A stretch of DNA of 64,000 bases from Zeus faber (Eukaryota; Chordata; Actinopteri; Zeiformes; Zeidae), in contig OY482849.1 of NCBI GenBank assembly GCA_960531495.1, positions 31,135,339 through 31,199,338 on the forward strand, read 5' to 3'. This document shows, in pieces, positions 1 through 37,633 of this stretch. Both the position numbers and the translations under genes were made by a program. Each line of letters starts with the position of its first letter. The stretch's first letter is position 1. Below the pieces are notes generated by a model. That model was not told the DNA's origin. It did not search any database and saw only the letters and a program-made list of their open reading frames with translations.

Positions 1-689
1 TTTGATAAAAGTGTGTGGTGACGACATAACTGGGAGCTTGTATCCGTCTAATTCACAAGAGGTGGGAAACGTTCTGAAATCCGATGCATTTTGGCGGACG
101 AGGAGAGAAAAAAAAAGATGGACTTAGCTATTGTCCCTCAGGATTAGCCGTGATCAGTCTCTAACTTATTTATACACTGTATTACACAAGAGTGTCACCG
201 AGTGCAGACCTGCTCTGAAGGGTAGGCAGGGGTCCACGGGGCCGGGGGCCCTTTTATTTTCGATTGAGCAGTATTATTTGTGGACAGATCTCGCATGCAA
301 TATGGTCTTTCTTCCAGCACCGTGCTCAAAATAGTTTGTGGCCCGTGCAGGAATTTGACACACGCATGGGCGTCACAGACTGCGGGTTTTAGGTAAACAA
401 AATCAGAATACCTATCTGGTCCATCGACTTGGGACAAAATCCATCCCAAACAGATATAGTTATGGATGCTCACCAGACAAATGCCAGTCTGACGGCAAAA
501 GCCGCTGTTGAGTACCTACAGGGTCTGGTATAGCCCCACGTGTTTCCCATGGTCGGAGCGCTGAGCAGCCTGGTGCGGGGGCGCCTCCTGCCGGTGGAAG
601 AGGGTTCTGCGCGTACAGCCGACGGCGTCGTCACCGACCGACGTGCGCCTCCGAGAAGAAGGGAGAACTTTCCCATCTGACTCCAGTCC
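1..689. other. Unassigned sequence left of the telomere-like array
   Basis: No gene is recognised here. The right half (about 480-680) is GC-rich. One open stretch on the plus strand, 393-533, follows an AG at 391-392, runs 47 codons to a TAG and has a coding-like composition, ending in residues AAVEYLQGLV. It could be the last exon of an upstream gene, but I cannot name it and the polypyrimidine tract before it is weak. A 92-codon minus-strand frame overlaps it, so chance is a real alternative. Confidence 0.3.
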
Positions 690-991
690 AAACCCTAACC
701 CCTAACCCCTAACCCTAACCCCTAACCCTAACCCTAACCCTAACCCTAACCCCTAACCCTAACCCCTAACCCTAACCCTAACCCCTAACCCTAACCCTAA
801 CCCCTAACCCCTAACCCTAACCCTAACCCCTAACCCTAACCCTAACCCTAACCCCTAACCCTAACCCTAACCCTAACCCTAACCCCTAACCCCTAACCCT
901 AACCCTAACCCCTAACCCTAACCCCTAACCCCTAACCCCTAACCCTAACCCTAACCCCTAACCCTAACCCTAACCCTAACCCTCACCCTAA
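690..991. repeat. Interstitial telomere-like repeat array (CCCTAA/CCCCTAA)
   Basis: About 300 bp made almost only of CCCTAA units mixed with seven-base CCCCTAA variants. The TTAGGG motif is the vertebrate telomere repeat; the frequent extra C and the CCCTCACCC variant at the right edge indicate a degenerate, non-terminal array. The C-rich strand reads 5' to 3' on the plus strand, as it would at a left chromosome end, but 690 bp of non-repeat sequence lies to its left, so it is interstitial in this window. It ends about 410 bp before the GC-rich mapkapk2 promoter. Confidence 0.9.
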
Positions 992-1380
992 CCCAAAGCT
1001 TTAAAAACTACAGAATGTGGAGGGGAAAAAAAAAAGTGTCCGTTAGAATGAAAAGTATTACACTACGACAAATATTTTACGAAAATATAAAACCGACATA
1101 TAAAAAAAAAATGTGTATATCGTTTTTATGTGTTTTTTTGGTTTTTTTTTTCAAATAATAATGAGGTAATTGATTTTATTTATTGCTGCGCAGTGGGGCT
1201 GAATAAATACAAGCGCGATCGTCCGGATGCATTTTCGGTGGTTTGCAAACACAGAGCGTCCACAGGCATTTCAGCTGGTTTTCAAACCCTGACACGGTTT
1301 AAAAATATGTGTTTACTCTCGCTCGGCTGGTTTTTATGGGATGCTTGCGCGGTCGCTCCGGTCGCGTCGGCGGGCAGCAA
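992..1380. other. AT-rich spacer between telomere-like array and mapkapk2 promoter
   Basis: Poly-A and poly-T rich sequence with no coding signal. A 189-codon frame starting at 1130 crosses into the CpG-rich promoter; it begins with a run of Phe and Trp from poly-T and shows no recognisable domain. Confidence 0.5.
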
Positions 1381-27238
<25,858 letters not shown>

Positions 27239-27272
27239 ACCTTGCACGTGCAGGAAAAACACCCAGGTTGTA

Positions 27273-27311
<39 letters not shown>

Positions 27312-29213
27312 AAGCAATAATTTGTCCTCTCGAGTCGCGTTGCATGGATTTTAACAGTGTTTTATCTTGTATTGTTTTTTTTTCATGAAAAGTTCTAATA
27401 TTTCATAGGAGTGTTTTTCTTTTTTTGTTGTTGTTTTTATTACTCAAGAATTTTAACAAACTGACCACTCTGCCGCGGTATGGAGTGTATTGATTTGTTG
27501 TTTTTACACCGGGTCAAGAGATTATGAATTCTAAAAGGGAGTGAAGAGAGAGAGAAGGAGAGAAGGAGCTCTTCTCTCCTCCCAGGCGGCGCTGAGAAGG
27601 GGACGCCAGCGTCCGCCCGCGCCCAGCGCCCCCGCCTTGGCATTAGCCCCCGACACCCCCTAACGCCTGTGAATGTTTTTGGCGAACGGCTATAATCCCA
27701 AAAAAAAAAATAAGGTAAATCAAGGGAAAGGTGCTCGTCCTGCCCCTGTGCGGCGGTAGCAGGTTGTGTTTTTTTTTTTTTTTTTGGAATGACTCGTGGA
27801 ATGTAAGCGATCTGTCCCCGAGCGCAGGGGCGTCCTTGTCTCCTCGTCCGTCATGATTGATGTTGTTGTTTCTCCTGTGACTGTAGAGCAGGGGTCTATG
27901 CAGACGGGGGGGGGGGGGGCCAAGAGTGTCGCGCCCCGACCTTGGACGCGTGTGTGCGTCGCTAGAGCCGTATGATGACGATAATAAGATTTTATAACCC
28001 TCGCTGAGCATCCCCTCACTCATATCGCAACAGTCCTCACTTCTCGGTGTGAGTAAATAACGTTTGGGGGAAGAACGCAGGGAGCCATTCAAAATAAAGG
28101 AGCTTGGAAAAAAAAAGAAAAAAAGACTCCTGCTGCTCATAGGAAAGTAGGACTCCTACCAATACTGTATTTTTTTAATTTTATTTTTTTGTTAATTTTA
28201 GGGCCTCCACAATCATTGTAGCATAGGCCTTGTCCATTGTTGCTGTGACCTGTGCAACCATGGACTCAAGTCCTACTCTCTTTGGTTCAGGTTTCTACCG
28301 ACATTGTGCTTTAAAACTGATACCATTGCCACATGATGTCTCATGTCAGTGCTATGCAGGCGTGTTTGTCCGCTCAAGTGACCTCCAGGACCTTCTGTAC
28401 TTGTTTTTCATTTCTGTTTGCGAAACTTTTTTTTTTTTTTTTTTTGGGCGGGGGGGCGGGGGGGGGGGGGTGTAGCAACAATAGGATGTTTTATGTGCGT
28501 TATTTTTTTGTGTGACGCAGCACCCACAGGGGAACGAGGATCTACCCGAGTCACTCAATCAGTCTGAATGAAACCATGTTACAAACTGTTGCATCCGGGA
28601 GTCAAGCGCGCTCGGTGGGACTGTACAGCAACAGACATTGTGCGGTGCTGCCTCCAGACAGAGCGGCACCTCGGTAGAAAGTGGGCTGCACTTAAGAGTA
28701 GCTTTCCATTGTGGAGCAGATTTCTGATGTACCACCAGCAACCTGTCGTCAGACCATGCCGACTCCCGCTCGCGCGGTGCGACAGCCGCCGGAGCACCCA
28801 CGGGATCACGGGAATTAACTGTCTTGACTATTTTGTCTTTGATTTTCCTAGTTTTCACTTCACTTTGTAAAATCACGTCATCCATGTTTTTCTGTCACTT
28901 TTCACAGACACAATTTTTCACAGTAAAGAGAATGTTCATCGACCGTTTCTGTGCCCTTTTTTTCCTATTTTCTTACCACATTCAGATCCCTTTTCAGCTG
29001 GGAAAAGCACTGAACGTCTCGCTTGTGTTTGTTCCATTTAGTTTGTCCATTAAACCGTTGTACGATTGTTTGCTTCAGCCTTGGATTAAAAGAAGAGAAA
29101 ATGAAAAAGCGCACGTCTCCTTTTCTAAATGTATAGTCAAAATGGTACTTTGAGTATTTGTGCGTAAAACCGGTAAACTCATCAAAATGGCAAAAAGAAA
29201 AAAGAAAATAAAA
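27239..29213 (+). other. mapkapk2: Probable 3' UTR of mapkapk2
   Basis: Non-coding sequence after the stop at 27236-27238, with long poly-A (27277-27309) and homopolymer C and G tracts. The best poly(A) signal candidate is AATAAA at 29208-29213, giving a 3' UTR of about 2 kb. A nearer AATAAA lies at about 28093, so shorter forms are possible. Frames in this stretch have no recognisable domain. Confidence 0.5.
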
Positions 29214-31616
29214 TCATCCAACACGGAAAAAAGGTATTAGTGAAACGCACTGTGTCCCAGAGAGGCCTGTCTGTATTTGTTACCAATGTAAGCATTTGCC
29301 GGGTTCAACCTGTCGACTTTTGGTAAGGTGCTATGGATTATTGTGCAAAGTGACGATCAATTTCCTTTAACCCTTCTGCATAATTTATTTGTTTTATTGA
29401 TCTGATATGTGGCCATGTGTCTTACAGACCTGAGATTTGTGGTCTCGCCAGTGGAACTTCGGTTTATCGTCATTTCTAGGATGTAGGCTTTTTGTTACAG
29501 ACAAAGCGGTAAAGACTCTGACTCAGCGTAGGTATTCGTCAGAGACGCTGAGTTTTCAAGTTTCTCTTCAGGTAGAAAAGTGCAGAGGTGGGCACACGCC
29601 TTCCAGGTCTGAGTATGTCAATGTCTTATCAGCCATCTATTATTGGTTATATGTCAGATATATTTGAGAATATAAGCAAGTGGGGGTCTGTGTAAGTGCT
29701 ACTTTATTCCTTCACTTGTACTCTTCCGGCAGGAGGTCCTTTGAAGTCTTGAAATGTCTTTAATTCTTCTTGCGGTCTTGATTTGAACACAAATATTTTC
29801 TTTGATTTATTTATTTTTATTTTATTTTTTTTTATTTATCCATGGATTGCTTTTGGTCAAAAAGAGTCAACATTTCTGATGTTATAGAAGCTGAGCCTGC
29901 TTTGAGAGATGATTCGTCCAAAACTATCACGGCCTGACACATTGACAACTCAAAACTATATATTGACCCCAACTTGGTGTCTGTTCTTAGTGTCTGTGCG
30001 GCAGTCGATGTTGTAATATGGTTGATTTATCTGCTCGGAGGGTGTGAGAATATGGTTGAGTGTGGAGGATGGGGAGCTTGGGTTTCTCTGAAGGGGCATG
30101 TCAGCCTTACCCAAAACATGTACACCGTTCGAGACGCGCTGCTTCCGGGACTTGGCCCGGACGGGGGCAACCACTCATTACATAAGCACGCAATGTGGAA
30201 CCTGGCCCACTGAAAAGTAACACGATGCCATTTGAAGACTTTAAATGCTGTGTGAGCTATTATCTTTCTACAACTCAGGAAAATGAGTGTGCACGTAAAA
30301 GGGGCTCAATTATCTACATTAATACAAGATCAAATGCCATATAAGCTACTCAACCACATCCTTGAAGAAAATCTCTTGATATTTTCTGAGTGGTGACATT
30401 TTGATAAACCCAAGTCCTAAAAACACCCCCAACTCCCGGATATGAGTGGTTTTTTTTGGGGTTTTTTTTCTCTCGGTAGGATAACAGGCGTGTTCGGCTG
30501 CGTGCCGGGAGCTTTCGCGGAGCAGCTGATTATTGGGTTCCTGGAGGGCACCTCGTCAGCTGACGCATGACTGGAAGGAATGCCCCAACTGCGCTCATCG
30601 CGCGTGGCCGCCGACCACGCCCCGCTGTGAGGCGCGTTTGAGGAGCGGTCGTAAATTTACGCCTGCTTTTTCCTCATGCAAGGCCGGGCAGAAAAATCGT
30701 GAGGCATCGAAATTGGGATGGGGGGGGGGGGGGGACTTTTCTGGTCAGACGGTAAGTTTAGAAATTAATTGCTCTGTCGAATCGTATGAAAAGAGGATTT
30801 GGGGCATTTTTGTCTGTAGAGACGTCTCCGGGAAGTTGGGGAACAATATGACGAAGTGACCGCCAAAGCTTTCTCTTCAAGATGGGATCGGACGAGTCCT
30901 CGAGTCACGTTGGCCCTCTGCAGTGTCTCCTGACTGTGCCCGCAGATCAATCTTGACTCAGTCCACTCGTGTGCGGAGGTTAGGCCTACACCCGAGGTGA
31001 GGAAGTGTGGTTATGGGGGGGAAGGCTTGCGACGTTAAAGTAAACGTAATGGTGACTCACTGCAGTCATGCACACAGGCTACTAACCTACAAGTCATTGT
31101 GTAGATCCAACATGTTGCTGAAGAAGCACATAAAACGCTCGTCCACTGTCGGGGCTCGGCGAGCTTGCGGCACAGCTTCACACGTCGACTCAGGAAGTTG
31201 CTGATGAAATCTCCTGGTTGTGGCGTACTGGAGTCAACTCAGGAGCCATTCGAATGAACTCAGTCACGTCACTTTTTTTTTTTTTTTGTAGAATCCGGCG
31301 GTCGTGCATTGTAACACGTTTAAAGAAACGTGCATGTGATCGAGAGAGAGACTTAAGTCTACCAGTTACATTTACGGTAAGTTGGGGTGTAGAACCGTTG
31401 CCTGTAAGTGATGTATATGGGTCACGTTTGAGGTTAGTACATCCACTCTTTGAGTTTTCACACGAGCGGCTCCTCAGGTGGAGACTGCAACCGCCGAGCA
31501 GTGCATCGAGTGTGGTTGCTGTATCTGTCTGCTGGAGAACACGTTTGGTGTTTTTTTTTTTTTTTACCGTTTCAACACAAGAAGGAAAGGAAACACGTTG
31601 GATCATGACAAAGCAA
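29214..31616. other. Intergenic region between mapkapk2 and il10
   Basis: The two genes converge on this region. No gene is recognised. A CpG-dense block at about 30480-30680 stands out from AT-rich surroundings. A poly-G run lies at 30719-30734, and poly-T runs lie at 31270-31288 and 31552-31565. Confidence 0.5.
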
Positions 31617-31622
31617 TTTATT
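31617..31622 (-). promoter_or_regulatory. il10: Candidate poly(A) signal of il10
   Basis: AATAAA on the minus strand, 432 nt after the il10 stop. It is the first canonical hexamer noticed that leaves room for a typical cytokine 3' UTR. Confidence 0.5.
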
Positions 31623-31647
31623 CATTTGTTTACACCCCCAACCCTTT

Positions 31648-31699
31648 TAAATAAACAATATGAGCATTACAATTGAATTTCACAGATGCTAAAATAAAT
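31648..31699 (-). promoter_or_regulatory. il10: AU-rich elements in predicted il10 3' UTR
   Basis: Two ATTTA pentamers read on the minus strand (31648-31652 and 31695-31699), both inside T/A-rich context such as CTATTTATTTTAG. Such motifs are the known binding context of TTP and HuR, which act downstream of MK2. Function here is inferred. Confidence 0.5.
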
Positions 31700-32053
31700 A
31701 GGACTGTATTTGTTATAAAAGCAGCTGTAACAACTTCCTGCACAGTTCTATTGTGTGGGTGTCCTGGCTTGAAAAAAAAGCTTCCCCAGCTGATTGTTTT
31801 CCACTAAGGTCTCAATATGAACCCTTTTTTTTTTTTTTTTTTTTAATGAGTTGATGGTTGTATAAGGACTCAATATGAACCCAAAATAGAAACTTGTCCT
31901 CTAGACAAATTGTAATCTGAAGCCTCTGCACAAAAGAGGCCTCAGAATCCTAGTTGAGCGGACGTCGCTCCAGGACCCCACGGGGTAATGCTGTACGCAG
32001 AGAGCGGTCGATGAGCTCAGCGGGTCGGGAGCAGGGTCACGGTGCCGGCGGCA

Positions 32054-32680
32054 TCAGTGTCTCTGTCGTTTGGAGGCCAGGTACATCTCGATGAAGTTGA
32101 AGAACAGATCCAGTTCGCCCATTGCTTTGAAAAGCCCGTTGCTCTCCATCTGTGGACAATGACAGTGCTGGGTTTATTATAGGCATCAGGGTGATTGCAC
32201 AATGCCAAAGTGTGTGTGTGTGTGTGCGTGTGTGCGCTCTCTCTCTCTCTCTCACCTGACTGTAGGTGGTGTTGAGCGCTGTGATTTCAAAGGGTCTTTT
32301 GCAGGAAAAGAAATTTTTCTGCGTGGGGGCAGAAGAGACAAACATCAACTTGTGCAACAGGCTGCGTGGAGGTAGGCACGGTGCCTTCCCCTTTTGTAAG
32401 AGCCGCACGACCGCAACGTGGTGCAGTCCAGGAATATCTGGCCCTGACGCAGGGACCCTGCCGACGTCATCCCACATAGCATGTGGATATCATTGTTTTT
32501 TGTTTTTTTGTCCAATGCGTGGTCTTGATGACAGTGTCCGAAATGCGGCGAAATAACTTCTTACTCAGTATGAAAAGACCAAGTCATTGGATCATCTTTA
32601 AAAAAAAAAATGTTATTCTTAGACGTTCTCCGAAATTGAAATTTTGAACTTAAGATGCACATTTTAAGTTGATGAAGCAC

Positions 32681-32724
<44 letters not shown>

Positions 32725-34194
32725 ACACATATCTAACAAATGTAAGTTTATCTTTTTTACCCAAATGTCTCTAATACAGAGGTTTTTGTTCGGTGTACTC
32801 AGGAAACTTTTCACATAACCGAGATAAACCACATTACAAGGTGCCGATCCAGCGCAACCGTTCAACGGCCTCCTGCTTTCAATCGGGTCCCCGTGACGTC
32901 ATCTGACAGCCGCCGGCGGTCAGATGACGTCAGCAGACTTCAGTCGGCGCCCGCTTGAGCCACTGGGACGGGCGATGCGCTGATCTGAGGCTGAACGAGC
33001 AGCCGATCGCCATACACCGTCAGAATATATGTTATCATTATTGACTATCTTATTTTTTTATTTTATTTTTCTTGATTTTGTTTGTTTTTAATTTTGAGAC
33101 GCCAGACTCACGCAGTGGACGATGTCGGTCTTCAACTGGTCGAAGATGATCTGTATGGACTCCATGTGCGGCTTGAACGTCTTGTTTTCCTCCGTCACTC
33201 CGGCGATGGCCGTCGGCAGGACTACACTCAGGTAGAAGTCAAGGATGTTTTTCATGACGTGGCAACCAAACGGGCTCTGAAAGGGGCGATGAAAAATCAA
33301 AACTTTTTATTTTTATTTTTTTAAGTTGTCCGTCAAACTCCGATGCAGCGGTGTCGTGGTCACGTTCACAAATATGTTTACGACATCCTTTGTTTGCGTT
33401 CCGTTGCTTTACGCCGTAAATCAGTTCGTCGACACAGGTGTCCGATGCTGCGTTCCACTGACAACTCCGACTCGGAAAAATCGGACTTTGGAAATGCGAC
33501 ACGGAACCCGCCGTTTAAAGTTTCGATCCCAACCGGCGTCTCTGGGGTCGGATCCCTAAGTCACCACCCCCTAAGTCGTAGCTGTGTACCTGTGCCAGAT
33601 GCCCCGGAGTGAGTACAGTATACGCATTTCCGGGGAAAGATTTGCGGCGGGCTTCCACGTTTTCCAGAAGGGAGGAAAGGGAGCGAGTTAAAGCCGAGGA
33701 GGGGGCGGGGTACCTCAGAATTCCGAGGCCCAATGAAAAGCGGCATTAACGCCGGCTCTATTTGGGTGTCGGGCGCCGCGCCTCTGCTGACTTGTTTTTG
33801 CGGGACGAGTGGAATTTGAGGAGATTATTTTCTACCGCTCACCTTCAGGGAGTGCTCGACACTCTGATCCAGCAGAGCCGTTTCAAGATCATCATTGGCT
33901 TCCTGCAGAAAACAAAAAGAAGGTACCATGTAAACAGAGCAGGTGTGGTGCAGGTGTGGTGCAGGTGTAATGCAGGTGTGGCGCATATGTGGTGCAGATG
34001 AGGTGCAGATGTGGTCACCGGCTACTCACGTAGTACTCTCTGATGTGGGAGAAGTCTCGCCTCAGGGTCCTCAGCCGGACAGGGAAGCCCTCCACGAAGC
34101 GACAGCAGCGGTTGTTGCACATCGGCGCGCACCGAGCCGGGCGCTGGAGGGTCAGCGCGCCGAGGAGGGCGAGGAGCAGAGCGAGGGGTGCCAT
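32054..34194 (-). CDS. il10: Interleukin-10, 5 exons
   Basis: Secreted anti-inflammatory helical cytokine that signals through IL-10 receptors and STAT3. Exons in transcription order: 34194-34030, 33902-33843, 33276-33112, 32318-32256, 32149-32054. Each is a whole number of codons (165, 60, 165, 63, 96 nt), giving 182 aa and the family's five-exon plan; all introns are GT-AG. Visible: a signal peptide (about 1-22, Leu/Ala rich), a fish-type cluster C26, C30, C31 followed by FVEGFPVRL, the family core FGCHVMKNILDFYLSVVLP (from residue 78), C130 and C136 in HC-KNFFSC, and C-terminal AMGELDLFFNFIEMYL. C80 and C136, and C30 or C31 with C130, would form the two disulfides known in human IL-10. The MAPLA start is preferred over an upstream in-frame Met because it begins the signal peptide. 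Confidence 0.96.
32208..32255. repeat. GT and CT microsatellite in il10 intron 4
   Basis: Mixed GT then CT dinucleotides lie directly beside the exon 4 donor. On the transcript strand they put GAGAGA and CACACA runs right after the splice site. Confidence 0.85.
32679..32729. repeat. (CA)n microsatellite in il10 intron 3
   Basis: About 20 CA units with two interruptions. Confidence 0.95.
32894..32932. promoter_or_regulatory. Inverted pair of perfect CREs in il10 intron 3
   Basis: Two TGACGTCA elements (32894-32901 and 32925-32932) sit at the outer ends of a perfect 14-bp inverted repeat (arms 32894-32907 and 32919-32932) around a GC-rich 11-base centre. CREB/ATF proteins bind TGACGTCA, and mammalian IL10 is a known CREB target. 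An intronic enhancer role here is inference. Confidence 0.65.
33939..34016. repeat. Short minisatellite in il10 intron 1
   Basis: About six imperfect units of an 11-12 base GTGTGGTGCAG motif, filling much of the 127-bp intron and ending just before the exon 1 donor. Confidence 0.85.
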
Positions 34195-34380
34195 GTCGGG
34201 GGAGGGGGTTCTGGTGCGGCGCCGGGGGTTCAAGGAGAAGGCCTCTGAGAACGAGATCGGCGGGTGGAGATGAGAGCGTCGGATACCCCTTTATATATAC
34301 ACCGGAGGTACCTGAGGGGGCGGACTGCACTTAGAGGAAGTTATTGGGTAAATGAGATTTCCCCCTATCTCAGCAGTGTA
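34195..34380 (-). promoter_or_regulatory. il10: il10 proximal promoter with TATA box
   Basis: On the minus strand TATATAAA lies at 34297-34290, about 96 nt upstream of the ATG, predicting a start near 34262 and a 5' UTR of about 70 nt. Further upstream is a kappaB-like half site GGGGGAAATC (about 34366-34357). The stretch between TATA box and ATG is GC-rich. Confidence 0.65.
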
Positions 34381-34540
34381 ATACTTCGAATTTAAAATAC
34401 TGTAGAAGCTTAAAGAATTTAGAATTGGATGACAAGAGGATTTCAGGTTAGTCTTTATTAATTTTCCAAAGTAGTAATCTATCCTATGTGTGGGAGATTT
34501 AGTCTTTACAATTAAGAAAAAAACCAAAACAATGATTCAG

Positions 34541-34561
34541 TGTATTATTATTATTATTATT

Positions 34562-34602
<41 letters not shown>
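34541..34602. repeat. (ATT)n/(AAT)n self-complementary microsatellite
   Basis: ATT units switch to AAT units, so the two halves can pair with each other. Confidence 0.9.
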
Positions 34603-34604
<2 letters not shown>

Positions 34605-35075
34605 CTATGGTATTTTTCTTGAATACATATATATTCTTAAATAAATTATTATATACACATAAGTCCATGTCCAATAAATTAACATGAGCGAAACATAATG
34701 ATAAATAATCAATCTAATAATAATTAAAAAAATATTTGATTGGTTGCCCACTAAGGTTCTAAATGTTCAAGTCTACCACTCCAAGCAACTATTTTACTTG
34801 TGGTTTATGTTTTACATTTTACCTGAGACTACACTACATCATTTTGCAAATGTGTCGTCCTTGGAATAAGTGCATTTTGTCGGCGGTATCACACTGATTG
34901 TACAACACAGCCACATTCAGCAAAACCTTCTATACATAGGCTTAGCATTGGTGGAGTTAGTGGAGTTGCAGATTGTATTTAAGGGGGATAGAAGGTTTGA
35001 TGATATCATGGATCCTCCCTATACGTCAGACGCAGGTAAAAGAGTGTGTGTTGTGATCTGCTTTAATAAAGGCTG

Positions 35076-35105
35076 GTGTCGTATAAGTGATAACTTATAC
35101 GACAC
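35076..35105. repeat. Perfect 13-bp inverted repeat, 4-base loop
   Basis: Arms 35076-35088 and 35093-35105 are exact reverse complements around GATA. Confidence 0.9.
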
Positions 35106-35959
35106 GTGGTGACATATGGGCTTTGCAAGGGCTAGTGCGAGTCATTCTCGGGGATCTAGCAACGAGACAACTCAGCCGCAGAGAGAAGTGGTTAGAAGCC
35201 CCTTCACAGTGTTGCCAGAACGGGGAGTTTTCCCAACTGTATAGTTTCCCGAAAGCACTCATCCTGTCCCGCTGCTCCCCAACACCCAGTCGCCAGTCTG
35301 CTCTCTACTTATACACTGAGATTAATGAAGCCACCACTTCTTTCTTTTCTTCATACAGTTCTAGAGGACTGCAGTCTTATCGTTGTCAAAGTCATTTACT
35401 GGGATGAACAGTAAGAATTATTAACCCCACAGACACACACACATACACACACAGACACACAATCATATAGATCATTTTAAAGATGAGTCAGCAGCAGTAA
35501 CCAGTTTATGGGAAGCCCCCTTGAAGTTTTTTTTGTCTCTTTGTGTGTGTCGCTCAATGCCTACATTTATGCGTCATCGCATACATTTTGCATGCATGTA
35601 TTTGTCTATGCATTGATAATGCAGCGGCACCTAATAATGTAGAACCATCGTCTAGTTTTCTGTTATTACCATTAAAATAGTGACAGCCACATCTATCTCG
35701 ATGTTGTCAAATTCTGGCAAATTGGAAATTTATCCAAATATGAGACTAAATGATTTATTTATACTCCTGAATGACATTATTGATCAACAACATTGGTCTA
35801 ACTTGAACAATTACAGTCTACAATAGGGGTAATTGGGCTGTCCCAAAAGTGTCACAGTGCAATGGATAATTCGTTTTTGTTGGAATTTTTTTGGCATCCT
35901 CACAAAATGTAATGCGCACGAGCCAAATATCATTTAACCATCCTGACAGCGGTGGTCAA

Positions 35960-36065
35960 GGTGTGTGTGTGTGTGTGTGTGAGTGTGTGAGTGTGTGAGT
36001 GTGTGAGTGAGTGAGTGAGTGTGTGTGTGTGTGTGTGTGTGAGAGAGTGAGTGCGTGGGTGTGTG
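35960..36065. repeat. (GT)n / GTGA microsatellite
   Basis: GT units interspersed with GAGT units. Confidence 0.9.
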
Positions 36066-37567
36066 TGCATGCTGCGTTTGTGAACATATGCAGGTCCACA
36101 TATATCAATGGGCCCCTGGGTCCGCGTGGGTGAAGGAAATACAATGATGTCACTCATTTGTTTACTATTCTGTTATTGACTATCTGTTTGTTTGTTTACT
36201 GTCATGTTATGTCATGGCAAAGTGCCCAGTGTGTTGGTCGCTCGCTCATTCATCCTTAGATTCTGATTGAGGTGTAGCAATTAATTAATTAATTAATTCA
36301 TTCATTCATTCATTTTGGAGGGAGTTTGGCCTCGCTCGTTCACTGGGCTGGGTGAACAGAAGAAAATAATCACTCGCTGTCTTGTGAGCGGTTTGACACC
36401 AGTGAGGGCAGCTTTACCTAAGCTCTCTCTCAGTGAGTCATAGTGGCAAGGTGAGATGAGGTGTGTTCTGTGTGTTGGCCTCCTACGTGATGAGAACCAC
36501 GTGGGTGTGTGATGTTTTTTTTCTCGTCTTTCTGCCCCGTGCACGTTTTCTGTGCTGATTGGCATCTCATTTAAGGATCAGGCGCCCGAGAGCTGGAGGG
36601 GCGTTGGCGTCAGCACTCTTCAGAGAGGGGCGCGGACAAAAACAGCCGACACCCCATAGCTGATAAGTATAGGGTATTAGTAAATATAAGTTCCTCCTTT
36701 CATTTTAGTCAGATAAAAATCTCTCCAAAAAACTAGGTACTCAAACAAAATATTAAAATAAATACTAAATGTAGTCAAGTATTACAAATAAAAGTATTTG
36801 TCCAGACACATTCTTTCCTAAATGCATTTACCTCTAAAGTAAACGTATGTATTCCCCTTAAATGAAACTACTAGGGTATTGTCATTGTAAAATATTTCAC
36901 AAAAAGTCCTCCATTGCCTAGTTCTATGAGATCTAAATTTTGGCCAAGCAACAGCCTGGCCATATGGCTTCCATCTACTTATCACACATTAAAAATGCAA
37001 AACCTCTCTGCTCTGCAAGGTTGTGCTTTAATAAGACACATTTAATGGACCCGTTTTGTTAAATTAAACTCAATTAAACCCACATTACAATAATGTATTC
37101 TGTCAGCACTTTTACAGTAAACTCATTTCCGACTCTGGCTGTCCATATCATGCCAGAAGTATTTGAGTTTTTGCTGGAAAATGCTGATTTCCACTTTTCT
37201 TACACACAGTGCATATCTTCTTGTGGAACCCCCGATTTCAGAGAAATCTATTGGGTAATTCAAAATTAACCCCAAATTACATTAAGTCTCTATCTTCAGT
37301 CTGTGCAAAAAAAAAATTTGGAGGGGATATTTGGTGTCAGTAGTTCAGCTCTTTACTCATCGGTTGTATGAATTCTATATTTAAATTTGAATTATTTAGA
37401 TGTGACATGAACAACAGGTTCCTAAAATTGGGTTGAATGTGAATACAAGACTTAGTCACATTAGCCCAGAGATGACCAGAAGCCTTATTAGGAAGGGAGT
37501 GCTCTCCCTAAGCAATACATGAGAATGTGTTGTAACCAGCAATATTACACAGCCTACCGCCCCGGTG

Positions 37568-37568
<1 letters not shown>

Positions 37569-37631
<63 letters not shown>
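37569..37631. repeat. (CA)n microsatellite
   Basis: About 30 uninterrupted CA units between il10 and il20l. Confidence 0.95.
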
Positions 37632-37633
<2 letters not shown>

